This document shows, piece by piece, positions 49,944 through 59,187 of a stretch of 64,000 nt of DNA. Position numbers and translations under genes: made by a program. The notes beneath the pieces were generated by a model, which was not told where the DNA came from, searched no databases, and saw nothing but the letters and a program-made list of their open reading frames with translations. How positions within the stretch are numbered: the stretch's first letter is position 1; each line of letters opens with the position of its first letter. Source of the stretch: Streptomyces melanogenes (GTDB lineage: Bacteria; Actinomycetota; Actinomycetes; Streptomycetales; Streptomycetaceae); assembly GCF_014649795.1 (NCBI RefSeq), contig NZ_BMTS01000029.1, positions 1 to 64,000 on the forward strand. Direction: 5' to 3'.

Positions 49944-50711
49944 ATGACGAACCCCATCCTGGTCACCGGCGGCACCGGCACCCTCGGCGGGCACGTCCTG
50001 CCCCTTCTGCGGGAGGCCGGGCGTACCGTACGCGTGCTGAGTCGGAATCCGCGTGAGAGCCGCGACAGCGGTGTGGAGTACGTGGGGTGTGACCTGCTCA
50101 GCGGGGAAGGGATCGATGCCGCCCTCGACGGGGTCGAGACCGTTCTGCATCTTGCCGGTGGGCCCAAGGGGGACGACGTCGCCACCCGTAACCTCGTCGA
50201 CGCCGCCGCCCGCGCCGGCGTCAAGCACATCGTCTACATCTCCGTCATCGGCGCCGACACCGTCCCCCTCGGCTACTTCCAGGCCAAGCTCGGCGCCGAG
50301 CGGGCCATCGCCGAGTCCGGGATTCCGTGGACTACGCTGCGGGCCGCCCAGTTCCACGACCTGCTGCTCACCATGGCCGAGAAGATGGCCAAGATGCCGG
50401 TCATCCCCGTCCCCGGTGGCATTCGTTTTCAGCCGGTTGATTCGCGGGAAGTTGCCGCTCGGCTCGTCGAGTTGGTGCTGAGCGAGCCCGCCGGGCTGGT
50501 GGCCGATCTCGCCGGGCCCAAGGTGTACGGGATGGGCGACGTCAACCGCAGCTACCTCCAGGCCCGTGGCAAGCACCGGCTCATGATGCCCGTCCGCGTG
50601 CCGGGCAAGGCCGGGCGCGCCTACCGCGCCGGGGACAACCTCTCCCTCGACCTCCCCGTCGTGGGGACCCGGACCTGGGAGGACTTCCTCACCGAGCGGG
50701 TCGCCCACTAG
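49944..50711 (+). CDS. NmrA-like NAD(P)-binding oxidoreductase/epimerase, second copy
   Basis: The protein has 255 residues and is paralogous over its full length to the protein at 3185-3949. The glycine-rich loop is LVTGGTGTLGGHVLPLL, and HLAGGPKGDD, LRAAQFHDL, FQPVDSR and GPKVYGMG are shared. The substrate is unknown. A candidate ECF41-type promoter lies upstream, whereas none is visible before the first copy, so this one may be the actual target of the sigma factor encoded 47 kb away. GGAG is about 10 nt before the ATG. It converges on the esterase gene with 6 bp between stop codons and no terminator, so transcripts may interfere. Confidence 0.85.
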   Translation: MTNPILVTGGTGTLGGHVLPLLREAGRTVRVLSRNPRESRDSGVEYVGCDLLSGEGIDAALDGVETVLHLAGGPKGDDVATRNLVDAAARAGVKHIVYISVIGADTVPLGYFQAKLGAERAIAESGIPWTTLRAAQFHDLLLTMAEKMAKMPVIPVPGGIRFQPVDSREVAARLVELVLSEPAGLVADLAGPKVYGMGDVNRSYLQARGKHRLMMPVRVPGKAGRAYRAGDNLSLDLPVVGTRTWEDFLTERVAH

Positions 50712-50717
50712 CAGGCC

Positions 50718-51830
50718 TCACCCCGCCCGCAGCCGCCCGCTCAACCACCCCAGCGCCGGCGGAATCTCCCGCCGCCACGTGTTGAAGTTGTGCCCGCCCG
50801 TATCCAGCGTGATCGACGAGACACGGGCGGGGCTGCGCACCTTCGCGATGAACTGCTGGGTGGCCCGGTAGTTGGTCTCGCCGTGCTTCGACGTCGTGAC
50901 CAGGAACGACGAGTGGCCCTGCGGCAGATGGTCCAGGCTCCACAGCAGGTTGGCGCGCTTCTGCTCCTGCTTGTTGCCGTGGAAGAGGTCGCCGGAGTCG
51001 CGGTCCACCTCCGCGTTGTAGTCGGCGGACAGACCGACCCCGGCGGCGTACGCCTCGGGGTGCTGGAGGGCGAGCTTCAGGGCGCAGTAGCCGCCCGTGG
51101 AGTCACCCATGAAACCCCAGTTGCGGGCCGCGGTGCCCACCCGGAACGTCCCCGAGATCGCCTTCGGCAGATCCTTCGCGAAGAACGTCTCCGTCTGCGG
51201 ACCGCCGGGGATGTCGATGCACTGGGTGTTACGCGGCGGAGCCACCGTCGGCCGCATCATCACCAGGATCATCGGCTGCATCTTCTTCTGCTTGACCTGC
51301 ATCCACGCCGTCTTGGGGTACCGCAGCCCCTTGAGCAGGTTCTCTGCGGTGCCGGGGAAGCCGGTCAGTACGACGGCCGCGGGGAAGGTCTTCGTCTCGT
51401 ACTCCTTCTGGAAGTACTCCGGCGGCAGATATACGTACGCCGGGCTGACGATCCGCGACCGTTCCCCCTGCACCGAGATCTTCTGCACCTCCCCGCTGAG
51501 GTGCGGCGTCCCGGACCCCGGAACGGGGACCTCCTCCTTGCTCACCAGCTTCACCCCGGGGTTGCCGATGGCCTGTGTGCCGAGCACCCCCACCCCTGAC
51601 TGGTTCCCGAACAGGTCCGCCCACGACCCGTAGAACAGGAACGTCCTGTTCGCCGCCAGTCCGACGGAGGAGAACAGGAGCACCTGGATCGTGAGGATCA
51701 GGCCCACCCGGCCCACCACCGGCATCCACCCCCGCCGCGCCAGGAACGGCCACACCCAGATCGTGGCGGCGAACAGCAGCACCGTGCAGATCACGGCCAG
51801 CAGAAGAACGGTCGTACTTGTGAGGCCCAT
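50718..51830 (-). CDS. Membrane-anchored alpha/beta-hydrolase esterase (antigen-85/esterase D type)
   Basis: The protein has 370 residues. Two hydrophobic helices at the N-terminus (about 5-25 and 42-60) anchor a C-terminal alpha/beta hydrolase outside the cell. Its nucleophile elbow is FMGDSTGGYCALKL (Ser), and the catalytic His is in LDTGGHNFNTW near the end. The SPAYVYLPPEY strand is typical of the esterase family that includes mycolyltransferases and feruloyl esterases. In Streptomyces, which has no mycolic acids, it may act on cell-envelope or xylan esters. The ATG at 51830 starts the first hydrophobic helix. It is divergent from the TRYPCO1-like gene by 185 bp. Confidence 0.83.
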   Translation of the reverse strand: MGLTSTTVLLLAVICTVLLFAATIWVWPFLARRGWMPVVGRVGLILTIQVLLFSSVGLAANRTFLFYGSWADLFGNQSGVGVLGTQAIGNPGVKLVSKEEVPVPGSGTPHLSGEVQKISVQGERSRIVSPAYVYLPPEYFQKEYETKTFPAAVVLTGFPGTAENLLKGLRYPKTAWMQVKQKKMQPMILVMMRPTVAPPRNTQCIDIPGGPQTETFFAKDLPKAISGTFRVGTAARNWGFMGDSTGGYCALKLALQHPEAYAAGVGLSADYNAEVDRDSGDLFHGNKQEQKRANLLWSLDHLPQGHSSFLVTTSKHGETNYRATQQFIAKVRSPARVSSITLDTGGHNFNTWRREIPPALGWLSGRLRAG

Positions 51831-52015
51831 GAACCCTGAAGACTCTCTGTCGGATGGCCGGATGATGAACGGGGGTTCCCTCTGCCCAGTTCTACCGTCC
51901 TGTCGGTGCGCACCCCGGTAGATGGCGTTCGCGGGCGATCCGTTCCCGGGGCCGCCGCCGGGTGCCGCCGCACCCGCTCGCTATGATCCCCAGCCCCGAC
52001 GAACTGGAGGATGCC

Positions 52016-52393
52016 GTGAGCGAACGCCTTGTCCGTACGGTCGAAGTGCCCCTGGCCGAAGGCAGCGACGAGACGATACGCGTCCAGGTCCGCGAGGTGG
52101 ACGAGAGCCTGGTGCGGGTGGGCCGGGGCGACGGGTCCGTCAACCGGGCCCAGCGGACCTTCGGCCAGATGCTCGACACCGTACGGCCCGTCGCGGAGAG
52201 TTTCGTGGGGCGGTTCCGGGACCTGGCGAACTCGCCCGACGAGATCACCCTGGAATTCGGGGTGTCGCTGTCGGCCGAGGCGGACGTCGTGATCGCCAGC
52301 ACCGCCACGGAGGCCAATTTCTCCGTGACTCTGACCTGGAACAGGAGTGACAGCAGAGGCGGGACGGCAGACGATACTCCGCAAGGGAGTTGA
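52016..52393 (+). CDS. TRYPCO1-like (trypsin-co-occurring domain) small protein
   Basis: The protein has 125 residues. It has a beta-rich start (VRTVEVPLAEGSDETIRVQV), a helix (FGQMLDTVRPVAESFVGRFRDL) and the pattern ITLEFGVSLSAEADVVIAST with ATEANFSVTLTW. This matches the trypsin-co-occurring domain 1 family (CU044_2847-type), found beside genes for trypsin-fold and STAND NTPase proteins in actinobacterial conflict systems. The GTG at 52016 has GGAGG 5 nt upstream. It lies 45 bp before the large trypsin/nSTAND gene, so the two are probably one operon. In such systems it is thought to be a partner, substrate or regulator of the protease; direct evidence is lacking. Confidence 0.8.
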   Translation: MSERLVRTVEVPLAEGSDETIRVQVREVDESLVRVGRGDGSVNRAQRTFGQMLDTVRPVAESFVGRFRDLANSPDEITLEFGVSLSAEADVVIASTATEANFSVTLTWNRSDSRGGTADDTPQGS

Positions 52394-52438
52394 CCAGGTG
52401 TCCCGCCATCCCGGGGGCGCGAGGACGCGGAGGTCGTG

Positions 52439-55400
52439 GTGACGGGGGCGCGGTCGCGGAGCGCGGACGAGGTGCTGGCCTCGACGGTCGTACGGATCGT
52501 GGGGCGCGACGGCGCGGTCTGCGGCGCGGGCGCCCTCGTCGCCCCGGACCTGGTGGTGACCTGCGCCCACGTGGTGTCGGACGCCCTGGGGCTGCCCCGT
52601 CAGGAGAACGTGGCGACGGGAGCCGTGCTCACCGTCGACTTCCCGCTGGCCGGGACCGGGGCCGACCACGACGACACCCCGCCGACCGCCCAGCCCGCCA
52701 CCGTCGAACACTGGATCCCCACCCGCCCCGACCGCACCGGCGACATAGCCGTCCTCCGCCTCCCGGAGCCCGTCCCCGGCACCACCCCCCTCCCCATGGC
52801 CGACCCCGACACCGTCTGGGAGCACGGCGCCCGAGCCGTCGGGTTCACCGGCGGGGAGCCGGGCGAGGTGTGGTTCCGGGGCAAGTTCAGCGGGGCCACC
52901 AGCGAGGGCTGGATCCAGCTCTCCCGGGCCGACGGGCAGAGCGCCCACGTCCGGCGGGGGTTCAGCGGCAGCCCCGTCTGGGACAACGAACTCGGCGCCG
53001 CCGTCGGCCTCGTCGTGGCCGCCCAGCCCGAACAGGACGCCCAGCAGGCCTTCGTCCTCAGTACGCGCACCCTGGTGAGGGAGGTGCCCGCGCTCGCCGC
53101 CGTCATCAGCCCCGCCCCGCCGTTCCGCGGACTCGCCACCTTCCAGGAGAGCGACGCGGACGTCTACTTCGGCCGCGACGACGACATCGACGAGGTCGTC
53201 CGCGCCCTGCGGGGCGAGCACCGGGCCGTCACGCTGTACGGGCCGTCCGGCTCGGGCAAGTCGTCGCTGGCCCTGGCCGGAGTGGCGCCCCGGATGCGGC
53301 AGGCCGGATACGACGTGCTGGTGGTGAACGCCGGGCGCATCGCCTCCCCCCGGGCCGCGATCGCCACCGAGCTGTACGAGCGGATACGTTCCGGGACGTA
53401 CGGGCTGCCCGCCCGGGCCGCCAGCGCCGACCAGGTCGAGGGCTGGCTCGCCTCGCTCGGCCTCGCCGATGCCCTCCACCGGGCCACGGGCAGCCCGTCC
53501 GGCAGGCTCCTGATCGTCCTCGACCAGGCCGAGGCCCTCCTCGACCGTACCGAGGACGAGCTCGCCCAGGCCGCCGACCTGCTCGTTCCCGCGCACCCCG
53601 CACCGGGGGCACGCGTCCTGCTCACCCTGCGCTCCGACTTCATGGACGCGACGCTCAAGCACCCGCGCCTGGGCCCCGCCCTGCGCGCCGGCGCCACGCT
53701 CCCGCTCACCCCCATGACCCCCGACCAACTGCGCGAGGTCGTCGTCCGGCCGCTGGAACGGGTCCCGGCGGTGGCGTACGACCCGGGCCTGGAGCGGCGC
53801 ATCCTGGACGACGCGGGCGGCGAGCCGGGGATCCTGCCGCTGCTCGGTTTCGTACTGGAACAGCTGTGGGAGCGGCGGGCCACCGGACGGCTGCGCTCGG
53901 CGGCGTACGAGGAGATGGGCGGCGTACGCGGCGCTCTCGCACTCCACTCGGAGCGGGCCTGGCACGAGATAGTCGGGCCGGGGACGGAGGCCGAGGCGCT
54001 GCGGCTGCTCACCGGCCTGGTCCGGGTCCACCCCGGCAGCGAGACCCCCCTGCGCCGCAGACTCACCCGACAGGAGGCGGGCGAGGAGCGGTGGGCGCTG
54101 GCGCGGGCGTTCGCCGAGCGGCGCCTGCTCGTCCTGCACGGCGGCGAGGAGGAACCGGAGACCGCCGAACTCGCCCACGAGGCCCTGGTCACCGCCTGGC
54201 CCGCGCTGCGCCGCCAGGTCAAGGCCGACGGCGAGTTCCTGGCGGGCCGGGCGGAACTGGCCCACGACCGCCAGCGCTGGGAACGCGGCGGCCGCACCCC
54301 CGACCTGCTGCCCGGCCCGCGCCAGCTCGCCGCAGCCGAACACTGGCTCGGCGGCGGACGGGAGCGTGAACTCACCGAACAAGAGCGGGAGTTCCTGGCA
54401 CTGGCCCGCCGCCGCCACCGCGCCCGACGCACCCGGCTGCGCGCCGCCTGGACCGCCGCCGCCCTGGTGCTCGCGCTGATCGCCGGGCTCGGCACGTTCC
54501 TGGTCTACCAGTCGCACGTCAGCGACCAGCGCCGGTCGGAGGCCCGCTCGCGCGCCCTGGCCATCATGTCGCGCGACCTCACCAGGACCGACCCGGGCCA
54601 GGCGGCGCTGGCCGCGATCGCCGCGTACGACATCGCCCCCACCCAGGAGGCCCGCAGTGCGCTGCTGCGGCGGTACGACCAGTTCAAGGACGCGGACTGG
54701 ACGCTGACGGGCACTCAGGGAACGGTCGACGCGGTCGCGATGAGCGCGGACGGCACGGTGACGCTGGTGACGACCAGGTCGGGCCGGGCGACCCTGTTCG
54801 TACGGGCCCGGGGCAGGGTCCTGCGCACACCGCTGCCGGGCAAGGCCGTCGCCCCGATGGTGAGCAGGGACGGCCGCCGGATCGCCTACCTGGGGGCGAA
54901 GGACGGCACACTGTTCTGGCACACCGTGGATCCGGCGACACGGGACGCGAAACACCTGGTGGGAGGCGCGAACCCGATCCCCGGCGCCGCCTTCGAGACC
55001 CTCGTCCGGTCGGGGTTCTCGGGCACGGACGGCATCGCCGCCCTGTCCCCGAGCGGCGCCCGCGCGGTCGCGATGGACACCGACGGGCGGCTGTGGCTGT
55101 GGGACCTGCGCGCGGGTACGCGACGGCAACTGCCGTCGTCCGGGCCGAAGGTGCAGGCCGTCTGGTACGGCCCCGACGAGAACACCCTGGTGACCCAGCG
55201 GCCCGGCCCCTCGCTCCAGGAGTCGACCATGGTGGCGGTCGACATCGCCACCGGTAAGACACGTCAGCTGGCGGAGAGAGCCTATACGGACGGGTCAGTC
55301 GCGCGGCTCGGCCTGTCCGGCGACGGCGGCGTCCTGGTCGTCTGCCGCGCGGGCGCCAACGTGAGCACCCCCACCTACCAGGCCGTCCGGGTCGCGGACG

Positions 55401-56719
55401 GCCGCCAGATCCACCGCTACACCGCCAAATCGCCCTGCCACGGCCTGGCCATCGACCGGACGGGAGAGCACTACGGGGTCTGGGACGGGGAATGGCACCT
55501 CGTCGACACCCGCCCGGGAAGGGAAGCGAAGCAGTTCTCCGGCCCCAGGATCAGCTCCCTCACCAACATGCGTCTCCTCGGCCGGGAGCCCGCCCTCACC
55601 ATGGTCGCCTGGGAGGACACCGCCGTCACCGGGTGGAGGCTGGGGATGGACACCACCCATCTCACCAGCACGCCGGTGCTGCTCCACAGCGGCGATCGGA
55701 TGCTCGCCCACCTGGGCGAGGAAGGCGAGCAGTTGGTGCTGATCGATTCGACCGCGAAGGCATGGGATGCCCCCGGCCCCCCGAAGGTCCTCACCGAGGT
55801 GAAACGCGACCTGGCGGCCTCCCCGCAGCCCCCGTCCGACCTGAAGATCAACCGGGCCGAGACCTTGCTGGCCGACCTCGTCGGCCGCACGAGAGTGATG
55901 ATCCGGGACACCTCCACCCTCCGCGAGGTGGCGCAGATCAGCACCGCCCAGCCGCCCCTCGACAAGGAGGGCAAGCCGGAGCAGGTGGAGTACGTCTTCA
56001 CCGCCGACGACGAGCTCGTCACGGTTTCCGGCAGCCTGGTCGAGCACTGGAACGCCCGCACCGGGAAACGCCTGTCGCAGCCGTTCGACATGGGTGACAC
56101 GGGGCTGAGCAAGGACAAGCACCCCAAGTTCAAGCTGTACCGCCACCGCGTGCCGGGCCACGTCCAGGTCATCATCTCCGGAGACCCGGCCGTACACGCC
56201 GTCGACCTGCGAACGGGCCGCGAGAACAAGCCACTTCGCATCTCCCCGGGCACGGACGTCGTCGACGCAGGTTTCGACCGCAGCGGACGGTACGCGGCGG
56301 TGCGCACGGGCGGCGGCATGGTCGAGCTGTGGTCGGTACGGCCCGGCGGAGACCCGCAGAAGGTGTACGGGCCGATCGGGCCGCTGAAGGATTTCGACGG
56401 CTACAAGGCCGGATTCGTGGGCGACACCTCCGAGTTCTTCCTGGCCAACGACACCTCCGTCCGCTTCCTCCAGCCCTCCGACCCCGGCAAGGTGCGGTCG
56501 TACGACTTCGACGAATCCCAGACCTTCCTCGCGGCCCCCAAGGACGCCAAGGTCGTGCTGCGGGTCGGCAAGGACGGGCGGGTGGACCTGCTCCGCTTCG
56601 ACCCCGGCCGCTGGAAGACCCGCGTGTGCGCGGTCCTGGGCCGCGACCTCGACCCGGAGGAGCGCCGGAGCCTGGCGGGCGGGTTGCCCAAGCGGATCTG
56701 CCCGGCGCCCACCGGGTGA
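52439..56719 (+). CDS. Trypsin-nSTAND NTPase-beta-propeller protein, predicted conflict/defence effector
   Basis: The protein has 1426 residues. Domains: an N-terminal trypsin-fold protease with His44 (TCAHVVS), Asp102 (DIAVLRL) and Ser176 (GFSGSPVW); an nSTAND P-loop NTPase (about 225-640) with Walker A GPSGSGKS (268-275) and Walker B LLIVLDQAE; one membrane helix (about 671-693, AAWTAAALVLALIAGLGTFLV); and a C-terminal region of about 700 residues with repeated WD40/propeller-type strands (DGTVTLVTT, DGRLWLWDL). In STAND proteins the repeats sense a ligand, the NTPase then oligomerises and the effector domain is switched on; here the effector would be the protease. The companion TRYPCO1-like gene supports this. 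The GTG at 52439 has GGAGG 5 nt upstream. It converges on the isonitrile synthase gene with 3 bp between. Confidence 0.88.
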   Translation: MTGARSRSADEVLASTVVRIVGRDGAVCGAGALVAPDLVVTCAHVVSDALGLPRQENVATGAVLTVDFPLAGTGADHDDTPPTAQPATVEHWIPTRPDRTGDIAVLRLPEPVPGTTPLPMADPDTVWEHGARAVGFTGGEPGEVWFRGKFSGATSEGWIQLSRADGQSAHVRRGFSGSPVWDNELGAAVGLVVAAQPEQDAQQAFVLSTRTLVREVPALAAVISPAPPFRGLATFQESDADVYFGRDDDIDEVVRALRGEHRAVTLYGPSGSGKSSLALAGVAPRMRQAGYDVLVVNAGRIASPRAAIATELYERIRSGTYGLPARAASADQVEGWLASLGLADALHRATGSPSGRLLIVLDQAEALLDRTEDELAQAADLLVPAHPAPGARVLLTLRSDFMDATLKHPRLGPALRAGATLPLTPMTPDQLREVVVRPLERVPAVAYDPGLERRILDDAGGEPGILPLLGFVLEQLWERRATGRLRSAAYEEMGGVRGALALHSERAWHEIVGPGTEAEALRLLTGLVRVHPGSETPLRRRLTRQEAGEERWALARAFAERRLLVLHGGEEEPETAELAHEALVTAWPALRRQVKADGEFLAGRAELAHDRQRWERGGRTPDLLPGPRQLAAAEHWLGGGRERELTEQEREFLALARRRHRARRTRLRAAWTAAALVLALIAGLGTFLVYQSHVSDQRRSEARSRALAIMSRDLTRTDPGQAALAAIAAYDIAPTQEARSALLRRYDQFKDADWTLTGTQGTVDAVAMSADGTVTLVTTRSGRATLFVRARGRVLRTPLPGKAVAPMVSRDGRRIAYLGAKDGTLFWHTVDPATRDAKHLVGGANPIPGAAFETLVRSGFSGTDGIAALSPSGARAVAMDTDGRLWLWDLRAGTRRQLPSSGPKVQAVWYGPDENTLVTQRPGPSLQESTMVAVDIATGKTRQLAERAYTDGSVARLGLSGDGGVLVVCRAGANVSTPTYQAVRVADGRQIHRYTAKSPCHGLAIDRTGEHYGVWDGEWHLVDTRPGREAKQFSGPRISSLTNMRLLGREPALTMVAWEDTAVTGWRLGMDTTHLTSTPVLLHSGDRMLAHLGEEGEQLVLIDSTAKAWDAPGPPKVLTEVKRDLAASPQPPSDLKINRAETLLADLVGRTRVMIRDTSTLREVAQISTAQPPLDKEGKPEQVEYVFTADDELVTVSGSLVEHWNARTGKRLSQPFDMGDTGLSKDKHPKFKLYRHRVPGHVQVIISGDPAVHAVDLRTGRENKPLRISPGTDVVDAGFDRSGRYAAVRTGGGMVELWSVRPGGDPQKVYGPIGPLKDFDGYKAGFVGDTSEFFLANDTSVRFLQPSDPGKVRSYDFDESQTFLAAPKDAKVVLRVGKDGRVDLLRFDPGRWKTRVCAVLGRDLDPEERRSLAGGLPKRICPAPTG

Positions 56720-56722
56720 GGT

Positions 56723-57664
56723 CTAGGCCCGCTGCTCGAAGTGGCTCGGCCGTCCGTCCTGCTCGACGAGGTGGCCGAGTCGGGCCGCCGCCGCGCTCGG
56801 CATCAGCGTCCATGTGCCGTCGGCCCGCCGCAGCGCCGCCGAGTGCCACGGCGTGGTCCAGGCGTCGGGCGCGTCCAGGAGGCGGATGCCGAACTTGGCG
56901 GCGCCGACCGGTTGGGGGTGGATGGACAAACGCACCGCGCTCGCGTGGTGCTCGGCGATCAGGTCGCCCCAGGCGCGGCTGCGCTGGATGACGCCGTACG
57001 CCCGCAGGCGGCACTCGCGTTGCAGCGCCGAGCGGGTACCGGTGAAACCCGCCGTGTCCTCGACCAGGAAGCGTGTGATGCCCCGGTACAGCGCGAGGGT
57101 CTGCTCGTCGGTGCGGACCTCGGCGCGCAGGGTCTCCACGCTCGGGGCGTAACGGTCGTGGACGTGGGTGCGTTTGGCGGTGTGCGACAAATCGCCGAGT
57201 ACATCGCGCAGGTCGAAGACGGAGAGCCGGTCCAGCTCCGACGCGGCGATGAGTGCCCGCAACTCGTCGGAGTACGCGTCGATGTGGTCGTCGGGGACGT
57301 GCACGAGGTCCCCGAAGACATGGCCGTCGGAGCAGATGACGATCCGGGCGCCCGGTGGGTATATCCGGCCGATGTCTCTGCACAGGGAGTCCAGGAACCG
57401 GAGCGAGAGGCGTTCGCCCTGGTCGGGGAGGTGGCCGAGGACCTTCGCCGGGTTGGGGGACTTGCAGGGGAAGCCGGGGAGAGTGAAGACGACGGGGGCT
57501 CCGGCCCGTACGGAGGCCGCTATCTGGCGCAGTTGGTGCGGGAACGACTCCGCGTTCACCGCGGGTTCATGGTGGTCGGTCGTGCGGTGGTGGGGCAGCA
57601 GCAGGTTCAGGATCGAGGCGCTCAGGCTCGTGGAGACGGGGTCCGGTGCGGTCGTCAGCGGCAT
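56723..57664 (-). CDS. Isonitrile (isocyanide) synthase, PvcA/DIT1 family
   Basis: The protein has 313 residues and shows the family signature GFPCKSPNPAKVLGHLPD (about 65-82), then LSLRFLDSLC, ICSDGHVFGDLVHVPDDHI and KFGIRLLD. These enzymes convert the alpha-amino group of Tyr or Trp (or other amino acids) to an isonitrile using ribulose-5-phosphate as carbon donor. In known pathways a Fe/2OG oxygenase (PvcB) or a P450 then acts; here no PvcB is present in the window, but a P450 lies upstream in the same orientation, 218 bp away. The gap contains a common Streptomyces repeat. The ATG is at 57664. Substrate cannot be read from the sequence with confidence; Tyr is the most frequent. Confidence 0.9.
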   Translation of the reverse strand: MPLTTAPDPVSTSLSASILNLLLPHHRTTDHHEPAVNAESFPHQLRQIAASVRAGAPVVFTLPGFPCKSPNPAKVLGHLPDQGERLSLRFLDSLCRDIGRIYPPGARIVICSDGHVFGDLVHVPDDHIDAYSDELRALIAASELDRLSVFDLRDVLGDLSHTAKRTHVHDRYAPSVETLRAEVRTDEQTLALYRGITRFLVEDTAGFTGTRSALQRECRLRAYGVIQRSRAWGDLIAEHHASAVRLSIHPQPVGAAKFGIRLLDAPDAWTTPWHSAALRRADGTWTLMPSAAAARLGHLVEQDGRPSHFEQRA

Positions 57665-57772
57665 GGGTTGCTCCAGGAGTGCAGGAGTGGGTGTCGGGGC
57701 ATGGCGGTATGGCGCCTCGGCGGATGCCGGGCGCCGTAGTCAGAGGGCTAAGCGGACTTGTGGAAGTACGGT

Positions 57773-57860
57773 GCGGTCCCGCGCCCCTTCAGGGGCGCGG
57801 GGCTGTGACATTTGCGGCTCCGCCGCGTGGGCGCGACCAGCCAGCGACGGCCCGCAGACG
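57773..57860. repeat. Streptomyces-type intergenic repeat with two hairpins
   Basis: The stretch contains GCGCCCC-TTCA-GGGGCGC (57781-57798) and GCGGC-TCC-GCCGC (57815-57827) and continues GTGGGCGCGACCAGCC. I recognise this from many Streptomyces intergenic regions, where it is a dispersed element. It follows the P450 stop by about 20 bp on the transcribed strand and would act as its terminator. Confidence 0.6.
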
Positions 57861-57882
57861 AATCACGGCACTTCCGACGGCG

Positions 57883-59175
57883 TCAGACGCGACGGTCATA
57901 GGCGACAGGCAGCCGCGCAGTGCCGCGCCCAAGGACCGCCTGGATCCACTCCAAATCCTCGTCCGCGACGGCAAGCCGCAACCCGGGCAGCCGGGCCAGC
58001 ACAGTGCCAAGGGCGACCTGGAGCTCCGCCCGGGCCAGCGCCGCGCCCGGGCAGAAGTGGATGCCGTGGCCGAAGGCCAGGTGGGGGTTGGGGGAGCGGT
58101 CCAGGACGAGCGCGTCCGGGTCCTCGAAGCGGCGCGGGTCGCGGTTGGCCGCGCACAGGGAGACGATCACCGAGTCCCCGGCGGGTACGGCCGTACCGTG
58201 CAGATCGTCGTCCTCGGCGAGAAAGCGCCAGGTGGTGAGCTCGAAGGCGCTGTCGTACCGCAGGAGTTCCTCGACCGCGCGCGGCAGCAGCGCCGGGTCG
58301 TCGCGCAGCCGGACCAGCTGGTCCGGGTGGCGCAGCAGGGCGATCAGCGCCGTGGTGATCTGGTTGGTGACCGGCTCCTGGCCCGCGACCAGGAGCTGGA
58401 AGATCATGGAGTCCAGCTCCTCCTGGGTGAGTTCGCCCTCGTCACGGGCGACCACCAGACGGCTGAGCAGGTCCTCGCCCGCGTCCTCGCGCTTGTGGGC
58501 GACGACCTCGGCTATGTAGCTCTGCAGGCCGTGTAGCCGCGCCTCGTACCTCGGCCGCCCCGGATCGGTGGGGCCCACCGGCTGGACCACCTTGCCCCAG
58601 TCGCGGTCGAAGCGGGCCGCCAGCGGCGCCGGGAGGCCGATGGTCTCGGCGAGCACCTGGAAGGGGAAGTGCGCGGCGAAGCCCGCGACCAGGTCGGCCG
58701 GGCCCGCCTCGGGCAGCGCGTCCACGAGCGCGTCGGCCAGCTCCTGGAAGCGCGGCCGCAGCGCGTCGACGCGGCGCGGGGTGAACGCGTCGGTTACGTA
58801 CCGCCGCATCCGGGTGTGGCGCGGCGGGTCCTGGTGCAGCAGGTGGACCTGGAGCTGGGAGTGCTGCGGCTCGGGCATGATCGAGGCGCGGGCCCGCCAG
58901 CGGTCGTTGCCCCGGTCGTGGTTCTTGCCCAGGCGCTCGTCGTTGAGGGTGGCGTGGGCGGCCTCGTACCCGGTGACGAGCCAGGCGTTCACCCCGCTGG
59001 GGAACAGCACGCGGTGGATCGGCCCGTCCTCGCGCATCTGCTCGTACAACGGGTACGGGTCGGTCTTGTACGGGCAGCCCATGAGCGGGACGGGCTCGGG
59101 AAGGGGGCCGGGGGCGCCCTCGGTGACAGCCACGGTGACAGGCTCGGCAACCGGCAGCGGTTCCTGGATGGTCAT
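57883..59175 (-). CDS. Cytochrome P450 of the isonitrile cluster
   Basis: The protein has 430 residues. P450 signatures: ExxR helix AVEELLRY, a PERF-like segment (FEDPDALVLDRSPNPHLAF in pieces) and haem-ligand loop FGHGIHFCPGAALAR with the axial Cys. The I-helix reads LLVAGQEPVTNQ, where the usual AGxE/DTT has Pro in the first Thr position, so proton delivery may be unusual, as in P450s that do phenol coupling or other non-hydroxylating chemistry. An N-terminal extension of about 30 residues precedes GCPYKTDPYPLYEQM. It starts 12 bp after the asparagine-synthase-type gene, in an operon. A likely role is oxidation or coupling of the isonitrile intermediate. Confidence 0.9.
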   Translation of the reverse strand: MTIQEPLPVAEPVTVAVTEGAPGPLPEPVPLMGCPYKTDPYPLYEQMREDGPIHRVLFPSGVNAWLVTGYEAAHATLNDERLGKNHDRGNDRWRARASIMPEPQHSQLQVHLLHQDPPRHTRMRRYVTDAFTPRRVDALRPRFQELADALVDALPEAGPADLVAGFAAHFPFQVLAETIGLPAPLAARFDRDWGKVVQPVGPTDPGRPRYEARLHGLQSYIAEVVAHKREDAGEDLLSRLVVARDEGELTQEELDSMIFQLLVAGQEPVTNQITTALIALLRHPDQLVRLRDDPALLPRAVEELLRYDSAFELTTWRFLAEDDDLHGTAVPAGDSVIVSLCAANRDPRRFEDPDALVLDRSPNPHLAFGHGIHFCPGAALARAELQVALGTVLARLPGLRLAVADEDLEWIQAVLGRGTARLPVAYDRRV

Positions 59176-59187
59176 GAAGGGCGCTCC

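Noticed and set aside
51791..55129. Very long antisense open frame (1112 codons) opposite the trypsin-nSTAND gene
   Set aside because: Low-complexity Arg/Gly/Gln composition; the sense strand encodes catalytic motifs in the expected order.
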